NCBI GenBank assembly: GCA_021790385.1 | Contig: JAJYDW010000001.1 | Coordinates: 1 to 64,000 of the forward strand | DNA from: Planctomycetota bacterium | GTDB lineage: Bacteria; Planctomycetota; Phycisphaerae; WQYP01 | Direction of reading: 5' to 3' | Length of the DNA stretch: 64,000 nt | Shown here: piece by piece, positions 44,156 to 52,825 of the stretch | Layout: every line of letters begins with the position of its first letter | Position numbering within the stretch: position 1 is the first letter of the stretch | Notes under the pieces: model-generated | The model's input: the letters and a program-made list of their open reading frames with translations, nothing else | What the model was told of the DNA's origin: nothing | Databases searched by the model: none | Position numbers and translations under genes: made by a program

Positions 44156-45337
44156 ATGAAACCAAAATCGCCCAGTTTGATCTTGTTGCTGACGGCGGCG
44201 ATGTGCTTGGCGTGGCCGCAATCCAGCCAGGCCCAGACCCGCCCCCATTCCACCGGCCAGACCGCCGCGGCGCTGCGGCAGTTTCAACAGGGGCTAAGCA
44301 AGCTCGCGCAGCCGCAGTATGCCGTCCGCCAGGCCGGTAGTGCCGAACTGCGACAGGCGCTGGCCCGCCTGACCGCCCGCATGATTCGCGGGGGCGGTCC
44401 GGAACAGCAGGCACGCATCGATCATTTGCTGCGGTACCAAGGTGATCTGATGCGGTGGGCCAGAGCTTTATTGCACCTGCCTCTCCAGCAACGCATGAAA
44501 ATGCTGCGCTGGGGCATGGCACCGAAACTGCTGCCGCTGGTAGCGGGCGCATTTTCCCACCACCCACAGCGCCGGGCTGACGTGGCCCATCCGCTGGCCA
44601 AAATTCCGGGCCGCAACGCCGATTGGCTGCTGAATCGTCTGCTTCGAGATCCGCATCGCCTGGTTTACCTGACTACCATGGATGCCCTGTGGAATCGGCA
44701 ACCCACGCCGACCATGGTCAAAAGTGTCTTGAGCCGGGCCGTCATCCTGGGATTTGGTGGACAGCAAACTCTGCAGCACATGGTCATCTTTCACGGCCAG
44801 AAAATACCAATTTTTACCTATGTTAACAACTACTGGATACAAGTACAAAACGGCCAATACGCCACCGAATTGCTGCTGCACTGGAAGCCGGCCAATCTCT
44901 CCAATCTGCTGGTGAACTTATTAGATCAAATGTGCCGCCAACCGCCCATGGAAAGTCTTTTCAATACGCCATATACCATGCCCGTTAAAGATCTTGCCAA
45001 ACTGCTTCCATTGGCCAAACCCGCTGATTTAGAACCATACCTCCTCTTTTTGATTCATCGGCCCATATCCCAGAATTTCGTATTCAATTTTAATAACAAG
45101 CCGGGATTCATTTCCAATCGCACCATGCCGCTGTACCTGCTGATAAAATTTGCGGAAAAAAATCCCGCGGACTATCACCTTTTTCACACCTCGTTTTACG
45201 GTGGCACCTGGGCCGTGGACACCGCCCCGCAGGAAAATGCGGCCATTACAAAAATCACCGCCTGGTATGCCAGACGCAAAATCACTGCATGGACCCCGAC
45301 CCCACCCCACAAGCCCCCCCAACCGCTAAGAAAATGA
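44156..45337 (+). CDS. Exported protein of unknown function
   Basis: The 393-residue protein has a signal peptide (SLILLLTAAMCLAWP, cleavage near SQA-Q). The mature part is mostly helical with repeated Leu/Arg/Pro patterns (LLNRLLRDPHRLVYLTTMDALW, LLVNLLDQMCRQPPMESLF), suggestive of HEAT-like repeats of the kind found in planctomycete exported proteins. The region QQTLQHMVIFHGQKIPIF...VNNYWIQVQNGQY is beta-rich. The ATG at 44156 has AGGGAAAT upstream; the longer frame overlaps the preceding oxidoreductase. No family recognised. Confidence 0.7.
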   Translation: MKPKSPSLILLLTAAMCLAWPQSSQAQTRPHSTGQTAAALRQFQQGLSKLAQPQYAVRQAGSAELRQALARLTARMIRGGGPEQQARIDHLLRYQGDLMRWARALLHLPLQQRMKMLRWGMAPKLLPLVAGAFSHHPQRRADVAHPLAKIPGRNADWLLNRLLRDPHRLVYLTTMDALWNRQPTPTMVKSVLSRAVILGFGGQQTLQHMVIFHGQKIPIFTYVNNYWIQVQNGQYATELLLHWKPANLSNLLVNLLDQMCRQPPMESLFNTPYTMPVKDLAKLLPLAKPADLEPYLLFLIHRPISQNFVFNFNNKPGFISNRTMPLYLLIKFAEKNPADYHLFHTSFYGGTWAVDTAPQENAAITKITAWYARRKITAWTPTPPHKPPQPLRK

Positions 45338-45474
45338 TGCCGCTCTACCCGCACGAACCATGGCCAAACACGCCAAGGCCATGCGGCTGCGCGCGATCCT
45401 GAAAAAAAAAGAACCCGCGTCAGGTGCCGCAGGTTCCGGGGCATCGTTACAACGTTTCCGTATGACGGAAAAAA

Positions 45475-45852
45475 TCAGTGGATGGCAATTTTGGTGTATT
45501 TGCCATGCTCGTCCACCAGAATTTCTGATGGGATCACGACATTGGTTTTGGCATTGGCCACCCCAATGACTCGGGCTTTAAGGCCGATGTAATGGGCCAG
45601 CAGCCGGGAATTGACCACCAGCGTCCAGGCATGGCCTTTCACCAGAATACCCGCCGGCAGACCCTTCATCATGCAGGCCATTCCGCAGGTTTTACCATGA
45701 GCCCGACTCATCAGGCCATGCGCGGAATAACAATTCATGTCCAGCAGAATCCCCTTGACATTGACCTTCACCGTGGTGGCGGCAAACGATGTACCTACCA
45801 GCATGCACACTGCGGCCAATGCCGCAAAACCAAAAACAATGGATCGCTTCAT
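45475..45852 (-). CDS. Small exported Cys/His-motif protein
   Basis: The 125-residue protein has a signal peptide (IVFGFAALAAVCMLVGTSFAA). A motif LDMNCYSAHGLMSRAHGK-TCGMACMMKGLPAGIL follows, in the pattern D..C.....H....H...C...C...G.P.G.L seen in small secreted proteins whose Cys/His set probably binds metal or haem. A compact beta domain ends it (GLKARVIGVANAKTNVVIPSEI). The ATG at 45852 has CAGGAG upstream. It is monocistronic. Function unknown; a redox or metal role is inferred. Confidence 0.75.
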   Translation of the reverse strand: MKRSIVFGFAALAAVCMLVGTSFAATTVKVNVKGILLDMNCYSAHGLMSRAHGKTCGMACMMKGLPAGILVKGHAWTLVVNSRLLAHYIGLKARVIGVANAKTNVVIPSEILVDEHGKYTKIAIH

Positions 45853-46562
45853 AATATTTCTCCTGACTTTGAAGCCGACTTTCGATGGAATCCATCCACG
45901 CGACGCACGTGGGCGAAAGGCCATCGAGCACCACAACCATTATAGCCCAACCGTAGCAGAAGCGTCGTCCTGGCCTCAAGGTGTAAGTTTATTTTTGTGG
46001 GGGCGGGCAAGATTCTCAAGATCAACAATTTCATCACATAATTTTAAGCAGGAGACAAAATACAGGAGTAAGGAGACAGGGCGCGGGCGGCGGCTCGTAA
46101 GACGGGAGTCGGGGGACGGGAGTAGGGAGTTTGACGATTCAACACGATATATTTCCTGCAAACAAGGCACGAAGCGGGCAGCAATCAGCGGTGCACGTAT
46201 TTACTTGTCAATGATCGCTGGCATTTTTAGGGATGCCCGCGGTCGGGCGGAACAGGCTGGCCTGCACAAGGCAGGCGAGCCGTTTACTGTAGTTCCGTTG
46301 CAGAGTAGTAGGCGGGGCATGAAAGGGGATAACGGAGAGAGGAGAAAGTAGAAAATAGAGAGCAGTGGAACAGTTGAGATCAATGAACTTTTGGTAGTAA
46401 TCGGTATCGTGTATCCCGAAATATTATTATCTGGTTTGGATGGCGAAGGTGACCGCGGGGATAACCCCAGCGACTCGCGTGGAAAGCAGGCGCAGCGGAG
46501 GGGCGCTTTTATTTGCCGCGGCGATGAGGGCATTGCCGGTTACGGTGCCGTAAAATATAGAT
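45853..46562. other. 710-base intergenic region with dispersed-repeat character
   Basis: There is no plausible gene. Purine-rich degenerate tracts (GGAGTAAGGAGACAGG near 46062; GACGGGAGTCGGGGGACGGG near 46100; GAGAGGAGAAAGTAGAAAAT near 46335) and a CAGCAATCAGCGGTGC segment near 46180 resemble pieces seen again at 49430-49640 and 57210-57380. Short open frames here lack ribosome sites. The region is probably made of old mobile or repetitive intergenic DNA. Confidence 0.5.
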
Positions 46563-48032
46563 TTATTTTTGCGCGGCCCCTATGAGCGGGGAGGACGGAG
46601 CCAGAATGAAGTCCAGCACATCGTCGGCGGAATAAGAGGTACTGCCGGGGCGCAAGTAGCGGGAGATTTGGGCGACATCATCACCGGCGGTGACAATGGG
46701 AGGTTCGCCCACGCCTGCCGCATCAGTCTGGCCGAGTCCGACGGTCGCAAACAAGGCGTTGCAGAGGCACTTACGGCCGATGGTACGGCTTTGCAGGCCA
46801 CCCTTATTTACATACATATCTACCGGTTCCGCGGCACAGCGATATCCAACCAACCCATCGTGGCGACGGTAAATTTCGCGTAAATAACCCAGATCGCAGC
46901 GGCGCGTACGATGGACATACGTATCGGCAGAAGAAAGTGATTGAGGAAGCTGCAGCACTTTAAAGGGAAATCCGGTGGGCGAAGCCAGGGGATCGGTAAA
47001 GACCACTGCCCGACCAGCCAGGGCTGATTGTAGAACCTGATTTTTGAGATCATTGCGAATGCCGGATTCCCGGCAGAAAGCAAAGGCGGTTCCCACCTGA
47101 ATGCCTGCGGCACCGAGCTGCCGCGCGGCCGAGAGTTGATCGGGAGTGGAAAATCCCCCGGCAAGGTAAAACGGCAGGCCGATCTCGGCGATTTTCTGCA
47201 GATCTACGATATCACGCTGGCCATAGATCGGTTCGCCGCCTGAGGAGAGCTGCAACGGCCCGCGCGGCGGAGCATTGTGGCCGCCGGCAACAGGTCCTTC
47301 AACAATAAAACCATCCACTCGGCCTGTGGATTTGCGGGCCAGGGTGAGGGCCAGCGTAGCCGACGAAACAATCGCCAGGAAGGCCGGTCGTTGCAGTGCC
47401 GGGGGAGGAACAGCGGAATCAGGGTTATCGGCCCAAAAGGCGGCTGGATCAAAGCGACTGGAATAGTCATCTTCCGCGGTGGCGTTTTGAACATCTACCC
47501 GCAAATCGGCGGTGTGGCCGCGGGCCAGCGCGTCGAGCACTCCGGGAATGAATCGGGGAATGCCGGCTCCCATGAGTACGTAATTTACGTTGGCGAGCAT
47601 GGCTCCAAACAGGGAGGGCAGCGTGGTGGTTTGCACTTTTTCCAGAAGGTTGATACCGACGGGGCCGCTGTGCCCCTCTTTGGCCAGAAAAACTTCGATA
47701 AATGCCGCAAGTATGGTGAGTTCCAGGAGGGGCCGGCCGAAATTAATGGTGGGTACCGGGTTGGATTTGAAAGACATTCCCGGGGCAAGGCCGCCGGCAA
47801 CGTAATAACAATTCCATACGCGGCGCACCAGGGCCTGGGCTGGAAATGCCGCCGCGGCCCGGGCCATATGCCCTCCGATGTCTCCCTGCTGCAGGCGGCG
47901 GGCCAGGATGGTGGCAATGCCGGTGCCGGACACCACACCGAGTTGTCCGCGTTGGGCGACCGCGCGGGCTAGAACCCAATTGGAAACTCCCACACCCATT
48001 CCACCTTGAATAATCTGAAAATTGAAAGCCAT
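46563..48032 (-). CDS. Nitronate monooxygenase (PfaD-like, long form)
   Basis: The 489-residue protein is an FMN TIM barrel of the 2-nitropropane dioxygenase family: IIQGGMGVGVSNW, GFIVEGPVAGGHN, LPFYLAGGFSTPDQLSAARQLGAAGIQVGTAF. Compared with the usual 320-370-residue enzymes it has an extra C-terminal part with RRCDLGYLREIY..., GYRCAAEPVD and RKCLCNALFATVGL. These features mark the longer subtype related to PfaD enoyl-reductase-like proteins, so the substrate may be other than nitronate. No ribosome site is obvious. It is flanked by intergenic DNA on its 3' side. Confidence 0.88.
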   Translation of the reverse strand: MAFNFQIIQGGMGVGVSNWVLARAVAQRGQLGVVSGTGIATILARRLQQGDIGGHMARAAAAFPAQALVRRVWNCYYVAGGLAPGMSFKSNPVPTINFGRPLLELTILAAFIEVFLAKEGHSGPVGINLLEKVQTTTLPSLFGAMLANVNYVLMGAGIPRFIPGVLDALARGHTADLRVDVQNATAEDDYSSRFDPAAFWADNPDSAVPPPALQRPAFLAIVSSATLALTLARKSTGRVDGFIVEGPVAGGHNAPPRGPLQLSSGGEPIYGQRDIVDLQKIAEIGLPFYLAGGFSTPDQLSAARQLGAAGIQVGTAFAFCRESGIRNDLKNQVLQSALAGRAVVFTDPLASPTGFPFKVLQLPQSLSSADTYVHRTRRCDLGYLREIYRRHDGLVGYRCAAEPVDMYVNKGGLQSRTIGRKCLCNALFATVGLGQTDAAGVGEPPIVTAGDDVAQISRYLRPGSTSYSADDVLDFILAPSSPLIGAAQK

Positions 48033-48248
48033 TACGCATAGGTTCCACAGGGGCCGCCGGTAACCTAACCATGATAGTGCATTTCAGCGGAAAAACATAA
48101 TCTGATGATCCAGATATCCAGTGTCGACGGATAGCCCACGCGGCTGGAGGGGTTTCAGCTCTGGCATGCAGCCTTACCCCGCCGCGAGCTTGGGCCCCAG
48201 CGCACGCCATGCTGATCATCGGTAGTTTTTTCCAGATTTGCCGGACTG

Positions 48249-49307
48249 TTAATTTTTTGTCCGCAGCGACGCCATGTCAATGACAAAGCGATAGCGAACA
48301 TCGTTTTTCAGCAGGCGGTCGAAGGCTTTGTTGACGTCCTGTATCGCAATGACTTCCACATCGCTGACGATTTTGTGCTGGGCACAAAAATCAAGCATGG
48401 CCTGAGTTTCCGCCATGCCGCCAATGGCTGAGCCGGCCACACTCCGGCGACCGTGAATGACGCTGGCCCCCATCAGCGGCGGTGTGAGGGCAGTTAATGC
48501 GCCTACCAGCACCATCGTACCGTCAAGCTTTAACAAGTTGACATAGGGATTAAGATCATGGGCGTTGGGAATGGTATTGAGCAGAAAATGAAAACTATTG
48601 CCATGGCGTGCCATGGCCGTGGGATCACGGGAAATCAGAACCTGATCGGCCCCCAGACGCAGCGCATCTTTGGCTTTATCCGGCGAGGTGGTAATCATGA
48701 CGACCTGCGCGCCCATGGCTTTGGCAAACTTAATGCCCATGTGCCCCAGGCCGCCCAGGCCAATAACGCCCACCTTCTGCCCCTGGCCGACTTTCCAATG
48801 CCGAAGCGGAGAATACGTGGTAATGCCAGCGCAGAGCAGCGGGGCCGTAGCCTTCAGATCCAGCGCGGAGGGTACCTTCACCACAAAGCGTTCTTCCACC
48901 ACAATCTGCTCACTGTATCCACCATAGGTGGGCTGCTGATTCTGGTATTCTTTGGAATTGTAAGTCCAGACCGGGCCTTTTTCACAATATTGTTCCAGAT
49001 CAGCACGGCAGGAGGCACATTGACGGCAGGAATCCACCATGCAGCCGACACCCGCAAAATCGCCGACCTTGAATCTGGTAACATGTGCGCCTGCCGCCTT
49101 CACCCGGCCAATAATTTCATGGCCCGGAACCATGGGATAGGTGGAACCAGCCCAGTCATTGCGGCACTGATGCAAGTCTGTATGGCAAATGCCGCAATAG
49201 AGTATTTCAATGTGCACATCATGGGGTCCCGGTGCGCGGCGCGAAAAAACAAAGGGTGCCAACGGAGAAGAGGCATTCTGTACGGCATAACCATGCGTCT
49301 GAATCAT
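48249..49307 (-). CDS. Zinc-dependent alcohol dehydrogenase, cinnamyl-alcohol/YahK type
   Basis: The 352-residue protein is a medium-chain dehydrogenase. The catalytic zinc site is CGICHTDLH with PGHEIIGRV, the structural zinc cysteines are in MVDSCRQCASCRADLEQYC, and the cofactor motif is GLGGLGHMGIKFAKAMGA. The residues after the glycine motif (MITTSPDK) suggest NADP preference. It probably reduces a broad range of aldehydes. AAGGATAAGG lies upstream of the ATG. It stands alone, 216 bases from the nitronate monooxygenase gene on the same strand. Confidence 0.93.
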   Translation of the reverse strand: MIQTHGYAVQNASSPLAPFVFSRRAPGPHDVHIEILYCGICHTDLHQCRNDWAGSTYPMVPGHEIIGRVKAAGAHVTRFKVGDFAGVGCMVDSCRQCASCRADLEQYCEKGPVWTYNSKEYQNQQPTYGGYSEQIVVEERFVVKVPSALDLKATAPLLCAGITTYSPLRHWKVGQGQKVGVIGLGGLGHMGIKFAKAMGAQVVMITTSPDKAKDALRLGADQVLISRDPTAMARHGNSFHFLLNTIPNAHDLNPYVNLLKLDGTMVLVGALTALTPPLMGASVIHGRRSVAGSAIGGMAETQAMLDFCAQHKIVSDVEVIAIQDVNKAFDRLLKNDVRYRFVIDMASLRTKN

Positions 49308-49790
49308 AAAACCTTATCCTTGCAGTAAGAGTTCACCAACGCTGCGTGATATTGTAGGCACCAGATTGGTTAAAACCAAACTGATGGGTTTTTCAACCGC
49401 TGGCTACGGTGTGGCGAGAAATTGTGGCGAGGGAATCGGGAGTTCGGCGGTTAAACACCAGGATGCGAAATGGCGCGGGTGGCGTCCCGCCGACGCGACG
49501 ATGAGCATTAGACTTTATAGAACGTTTCTTGTCCATTATTTTCAACATACAAGAAACGAAGACCCAATGAAGCGTGCAGCGATCAGCGGTCAGCCATCAG
49601 GAAATGGTTTTTCACCGCAAAGGTCGTCCCATGACCGAATATTGTTATAGGCAACCGGGATAAACTCCGAAACGCGGAGGACGATTGAATTGAACCACAC
49701 GGGACGCAAAGGTCCACAAAGGATGGGGCGCGGGTTGGTTTGGCACGGTGGGCTGGGTTTTTGATAACATAATGGGCATGTTCATAGTTG
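49308..49790. other. Intergenic region with dispersed-repeat pieces
   Basis: About 480 bases with no gene. It contains CAGCGATCAGCGGTCAGCCATCAG (part of a dispersed motif, about 49578-49600) and GAACCACACGGGACGCAAAGGTCCACAAAGG (about 49691-49720). Both are of the kind that recur between genes in repeat-rich bacterial genomes. Open frames here are short and without ribosome sites. Confidence 0.45.
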
Positions 49791-49966
49791 CGGAAGGTAG
49801 TTCGGCCAGCGGGTGGCGGCGGATAAGACCGCATGGTGGAAGCGGAGGCTCGCCGTTTGCGGCCAATGATCCGGTAACGGGGTTGTATTATGAGCGGGCA
49901 CGGTGGTATTCCGCGAGTGCGGCTGGGTGGCGATGTTGCCGCGGTTGGAGCGAATGGAGATTCGCG
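49791..49966 (+). pseudogene. Remnant of an Rhs-type repeat core
   Basis: The frame containing GGSPFAANDPVTGLYYERAR WYSAS matches the strongly conserved C-terminal core of Rhs/YD-repeat proteins (DP.TGLYY.RAR.Y...LGR). Upstream the rest of the Rhs protein is missing. Just after WYSAS the expected LGRW continues in a different frame (RLGGD...). It is a 3' scrap of an Rhs gene at the point where variable toxin tips normally begin, and membrane-protein genes follow immediately. Confidence 0.55.
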
Positions 49967-50275
49967 GTGATTGGAAAAGAAATAATTCGGCGGCGATGGA
50001 CTGACTTTTTCTGGGCATATTTGGCAGCAGCACCGCTGCTGGGGCGGGTGGTTTGTCTGCTGCCCGTCGGATCCACCGGCCGCCAGATTGCTGGCATCGC
50101 TTGGTGGGCGTTGTTGGTACCTGCGGTATTGTTTTTGATGCTTCGGATGAGGTTGGATACGCGCCGGGCCGGCAGGTTGGAAAAGCCAGCACCGCCGCGT
50201 GGTGATGTGGAAGATTTGCCCTGGGTGCTCGCCCTTTTGGTCTGCCCAACGCAGCGTTGTGGTGTCTTGTCATGA
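49967..50275 (+). CDS. Small two-helix membrane protein next to the Rhs remnant
   Basis: The 102-residue protein starts with GTG at 49967 (GGAG seven bases upstream). It has a basic N-terminus (IGKEIIRRRW) and two likely transmembrane helices (DFFWAYLAAAPLLGRVVCLLP; IAGIAWWALLVPAVLFLMLRM), then a polar tail. Its stop overlaps the next ATG (ATGA at 50272-50275), a sign of translational coupling. No family recognised. Its place after an Rhs core remnant would suit an immunity protein (inference). Confidence 0.5.
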   Translation: MIGKEIIRRRWTDFFWAYLAAAPLLGRVVCLLPVGSTGRQIAGIAWWALLVPAVLFLMLRMRLDTRRAGRLEKPAPPRGDVEDLPWVLALLVCPTQRCGVLS

Positions 50276-50922
50276 CGCTGCATCCACTGCCGGTGCTGAA
50301 AACTTGGTATTATCTGTCGGCGCTTGTTTAAGTGGTTGTGGCGTTCCCACCTGGCTTGGCCGGCGCTGCGGCCCTGTTGGCAAGGACCCGTGGAGCGGCG
50401 AGAATCGGTCGTGTTAGCTTTCTTTACTGGCTGCTGGCCGTTTCTGGCATATCGGCCGTCCCAGCATCACTTGTGGCCCTTAGCGGCGGGCTGGCGTTGG
50501 GGCTGCTGCCCGACAGGCAATGGCTTGCGGGCTTGGTTCCGCTCTGGTGCGCCACCGGAATTATGTTGCCGGTCGGATTGCGTAACGTTAGCAGGCTTTT
50601 GCGGCTGGCGCGGCGCTAGCCATTGTGGGGGCCAGAGCGCTCGCCGAGCGGTGTTGTCGGCGAGTGTCTGTGGGTTCTTTGTGCCTTCGGGCTTCTTTGC
50701 GGTCCTTTGCTATCGCTCGGCTTTGCGTTGCCTCGGTTCGGGGATGCCGTTATTGTACTGTGCCTTGCGGCGACGGTGTGCGTCCCAATCGGACTGTTGT
50801 TGTTGGCCTGGCGGGAGGCTCGCGCCGGCGGTCGGTTGTTGGCTTACCTGCCCGCCCGCCTCGCGGTCGAGGGCCTGCTGATATCCTGGTGCACGTTCCT
50901 CCTATACGTGCTTTTCTACTAA
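50272..50922 (+). pseudogene. Multi-helix membrane protein gene interrupted by two in-frame stops
   Basis: One frame runs from the ATG at 50272 to the TAA at 50920-50922 and encodes about six hydrophobic helices. It is broken by TAA at 50329-50331, inside the first helix (YYLSALV-stop-VVVAFPPGLAG), and by TAG at 50617-50619 (LLRLARR-stop-PLWGPERS). Restarts are possible at GTG 50332 and TTG 50623. Helices include FLYWLLAVSGISAVPASLVAL, LVPLWCATGIMLPVGL, LWVLCAFGLLCGPLLSLGF and IVLCLAATVCVPIGLLLLAW. Either it is a nonsense pseudogene or three short proteins. Recoding is possible but unsupported. Confidence 0.5.
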
Positions 50923-51127
50923 GCGCAGACGCTCTCTGCCGTTTTTGTTTTCGTCCAGTAAACCCGTGCTACCATAACCGCGCCGGGAACCGGTGTTGAT
51001 GGTAACGTGCAGCGGATTGAGACTGCTTATAACCATCAGAGCCTGGCTTTTCTGTTAACCAACTGTGATCCTGCCCCTGCCGCAACAATCATCAGTGAAA
51101 ATACCGCGCGGCCTTTCTTGAATCTCT

Positions 51128-51904
51128 TCAGCGGTGCTGGTGAGCGTTGATGTGGTTAAGGCAATAGCACAAAGCCCCCGTACATCTGGTGCAATAGCGG
51201 AATTCCGTCTGGGGGTGGCTGCGGTCGGTAATACCGCACAAAGTGCACCGGTGCGTGATGGGTTGGGCCGCTGCGGCAGCGGCCTTGCGTGCCATGTGGT
51301 GATGGCCGTGGCGAATACGTTGCCAGATTTCCCTGCGAAAAAACAGTAAAAAATTCAGAACCGCAGCCAGAATCAGCACCCGTGTCATCCATGCACCCTT
51401 CATGAACAGCAGAATATAAATGCCCCAGGTTACCCAGGCCAGGTATTTCACGCGCACGGGCAGCACAAAAAACAGATAAAAAAGAAAATCCGGATAGATA
51501 AAGGCAAAAGCCAGAAAGGTAGACCCGTAGAGAAATCCGTTGCCGGCAACGCCATAGGGAACGATAAAGGCCGCCGCGGCTGTAGCTACGTATCCAATCA
51601 GCAAAAACAGATTATATCGCGGAGCGCCCCAGGTATTTTCCAGGGCAGTACCGATCAGCCAGAACACATAAATATCCAGCAGCAGCCACAGCGGGTGCAG
51701 TGACATCGGAATGAATAGAAAGGTTAAAAGCCGCCACCATTGCCCCGCCAGCACTGCGGATGGAATCAACACCAGAGCATCAACAACTCGCGGATCGCTG
51801 TAATGCAGAGCGAACATCAGCAGTTGCCCGCCGATCAACCACAGGGTCAGTCGCGGAATGGCCATGCGGGCCAGATTATTTTTAATTTGCCGTGTCAGCC
51901 ACAT
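51128..51904 (-). CDS. Rhomboid-like membrane protein with C-terminal Cys motif
   Basis: The 258-residue protein has six or so transmembrane helices in rhomboid style (LTLWLIGGQLLMFAL; QWWRLLTFLFIPMSLHPLWLLLDIYVFWLIG; TWGAPRYNLFLLIGYV). QWWRLLTFLF and the loop LENTWG are rhomboid marks. The catalytic GxSG is absent (GNGFLYGSTFLAFAF stands in its place), so it is probably not a protease of the usual kind. After residue 200 come a His-rich linker (HGHHH) and a putative zinc motif CTLCGITDR...YCTRCTGALCYC. It could act as a Derlin-like or quality-control protein (inference). Confidence 0.75.
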   Translation of the reverse strand: MWLTRQIKNNLARMAIPRLTLWLIGGQLLMFALHYSDPRVVDALVLIPSAVLAGQWWRLLTFLFIPMSLHPLWLLLDIYVFWLIGTALENTWGAPRYNLFLLIGYVATAAAAFIVPYGVAGNGFLYGSTFLAFAFIYPDFLFYLFFVLPVRVKYLAWVTWGIYILLFMKGAWMTRVLILAAVLNFLLFFRREIWQRIRHGHHHMARKAAAAAAQPITHRCTLCGITDRSHPQTEFRYCTRCTGALCYCLNHINAHQHR

Positions 51905-51949
51905 TCATGAAATCCCTGGTGCCCTGGCCAAAGCGGTTCTGGCCGCCGG

Positions 51950-52825
51950 TTATTCCCGTCCCACCACCACGATGCCCAGTTCATCCGCCAGTTTCAGCAG
52001 CGCCGGTTTTTCCAGCATAATGGTTTTTTCCGCCTGCAGAATCAGGGCCGATGCTCCAGATCGTTTGAGATTTTCAATGGTCGCCGGACCCACCGTGGGC
52101 AAATCGAAACGCACATCCTGATTCGGATTGCTGGCCTTGCACAAAATCCAGCCGCCCCGCGGGCACAGCGTGTGGGTGCGTTCAATCATGCGGTCGGTGC
52201 CTTCCACCGCTTCCACAGCAATAATTTCCCGGTTCAGGCAGCTTACACATTGCCCGATCAACAGCTCGTTGATGCGCTGCAGCAACGGCCAGGCAAATTC
52301 GGTATCGGCCATAATTTCGGCAGTGGGGCGGCGCCGCGTCATCACACCGATATTAGCCAGCAATTCGGGAATATGATCTCTAGCGTCAATAAGCATTACT
52401 CCACCACGGGCCAGTTCATCCGCGACAGCCCGGAGCAAATTGGCACTGCGTTTGTCGTGCCGCAGGCGACCAAAATAAACCCGCAAAGACCGCCAATCCG
52501 GAATATACCGCAGTAGATGAAATGGTGCATACAGCCTTTCCTTGGCCACGCGGCCCACCATAATGGCCCGGGTGGCACCATGCCGCCGCAATACCCGTAT
52601 CCACTGGTTAATACGGATCAGCCCCACACGCGAAAAATGATCGCACAGCGGCCGCAGCAAGTCTTCCCGGCTTTGCCCGTGCAGCCCTGCGCACACCACC
52701 CGATGTCCCGCCGCCTTGAGGTTCCGCACCACCGCTACGGGCAACATTCCTTCACCGGCAATCACGCCGATAACTCCCTTGTCTTCCTGCTGCGTCATGC
52801 CTGTCGCCTCATCCGCCGCCATCAA
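51950..52825 (-). CDS. lpxI: UDP-2,3-diacylglucosamine pyrophosphatase LpxI
   Basis: The 291-residue protein matches LpxI: GVIAGEGMLPVAVVRNLKAAG at the N-terminus and the C-terminal block IIAVEAVEGTDRMI...GGWILCKASNPNQDVRFDLPTVGPATI. It hydrolyses UDP-2,3-diacylglucosamine to lipid X in lipid A synthesis, so the cell should make an LPS-type outer membrane. The ATG overlaps the hisD stop by four bases, so the two are co-translated. LpxI replaces LpxH in many non-enteric bacteria. Confidence 0.92.
   Translation of the reverse strand: MMAADEATGMTQQEDKGVIGVIAGEGMLPVAVVRNLKAAGHRVVCAGLHGQSREDLLRPLCDHFSRVGLIRINQWIRVLRRHGATRAIMVGRVAKERLYAPFHLLRYIPDWRSLRVYFGRLRHDKRSANLLRAVADELARGGVMLIDARDHIPELLANIGVMTRRRPTAEIMADTEFAWPLLQRINELLIGQCVSCLNREIIAVEAVEGTDRMIERTHTLCPRGGWILCKASNPNQDVRFDLPTVGPATIENLKRSGASALILQAEKTIMLEKPALLKLADELGIVVVGRE

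Noticed and set aside
50324-50881. 185-codon uninterrupted frame across the membrane-module region
   Set aside because: It avoids the two stops but encodes a Cys/Trp/Arg-rich product without helices, whereas the interrupted frame has clear transmembrane segments; the latter is more likely the former gene.
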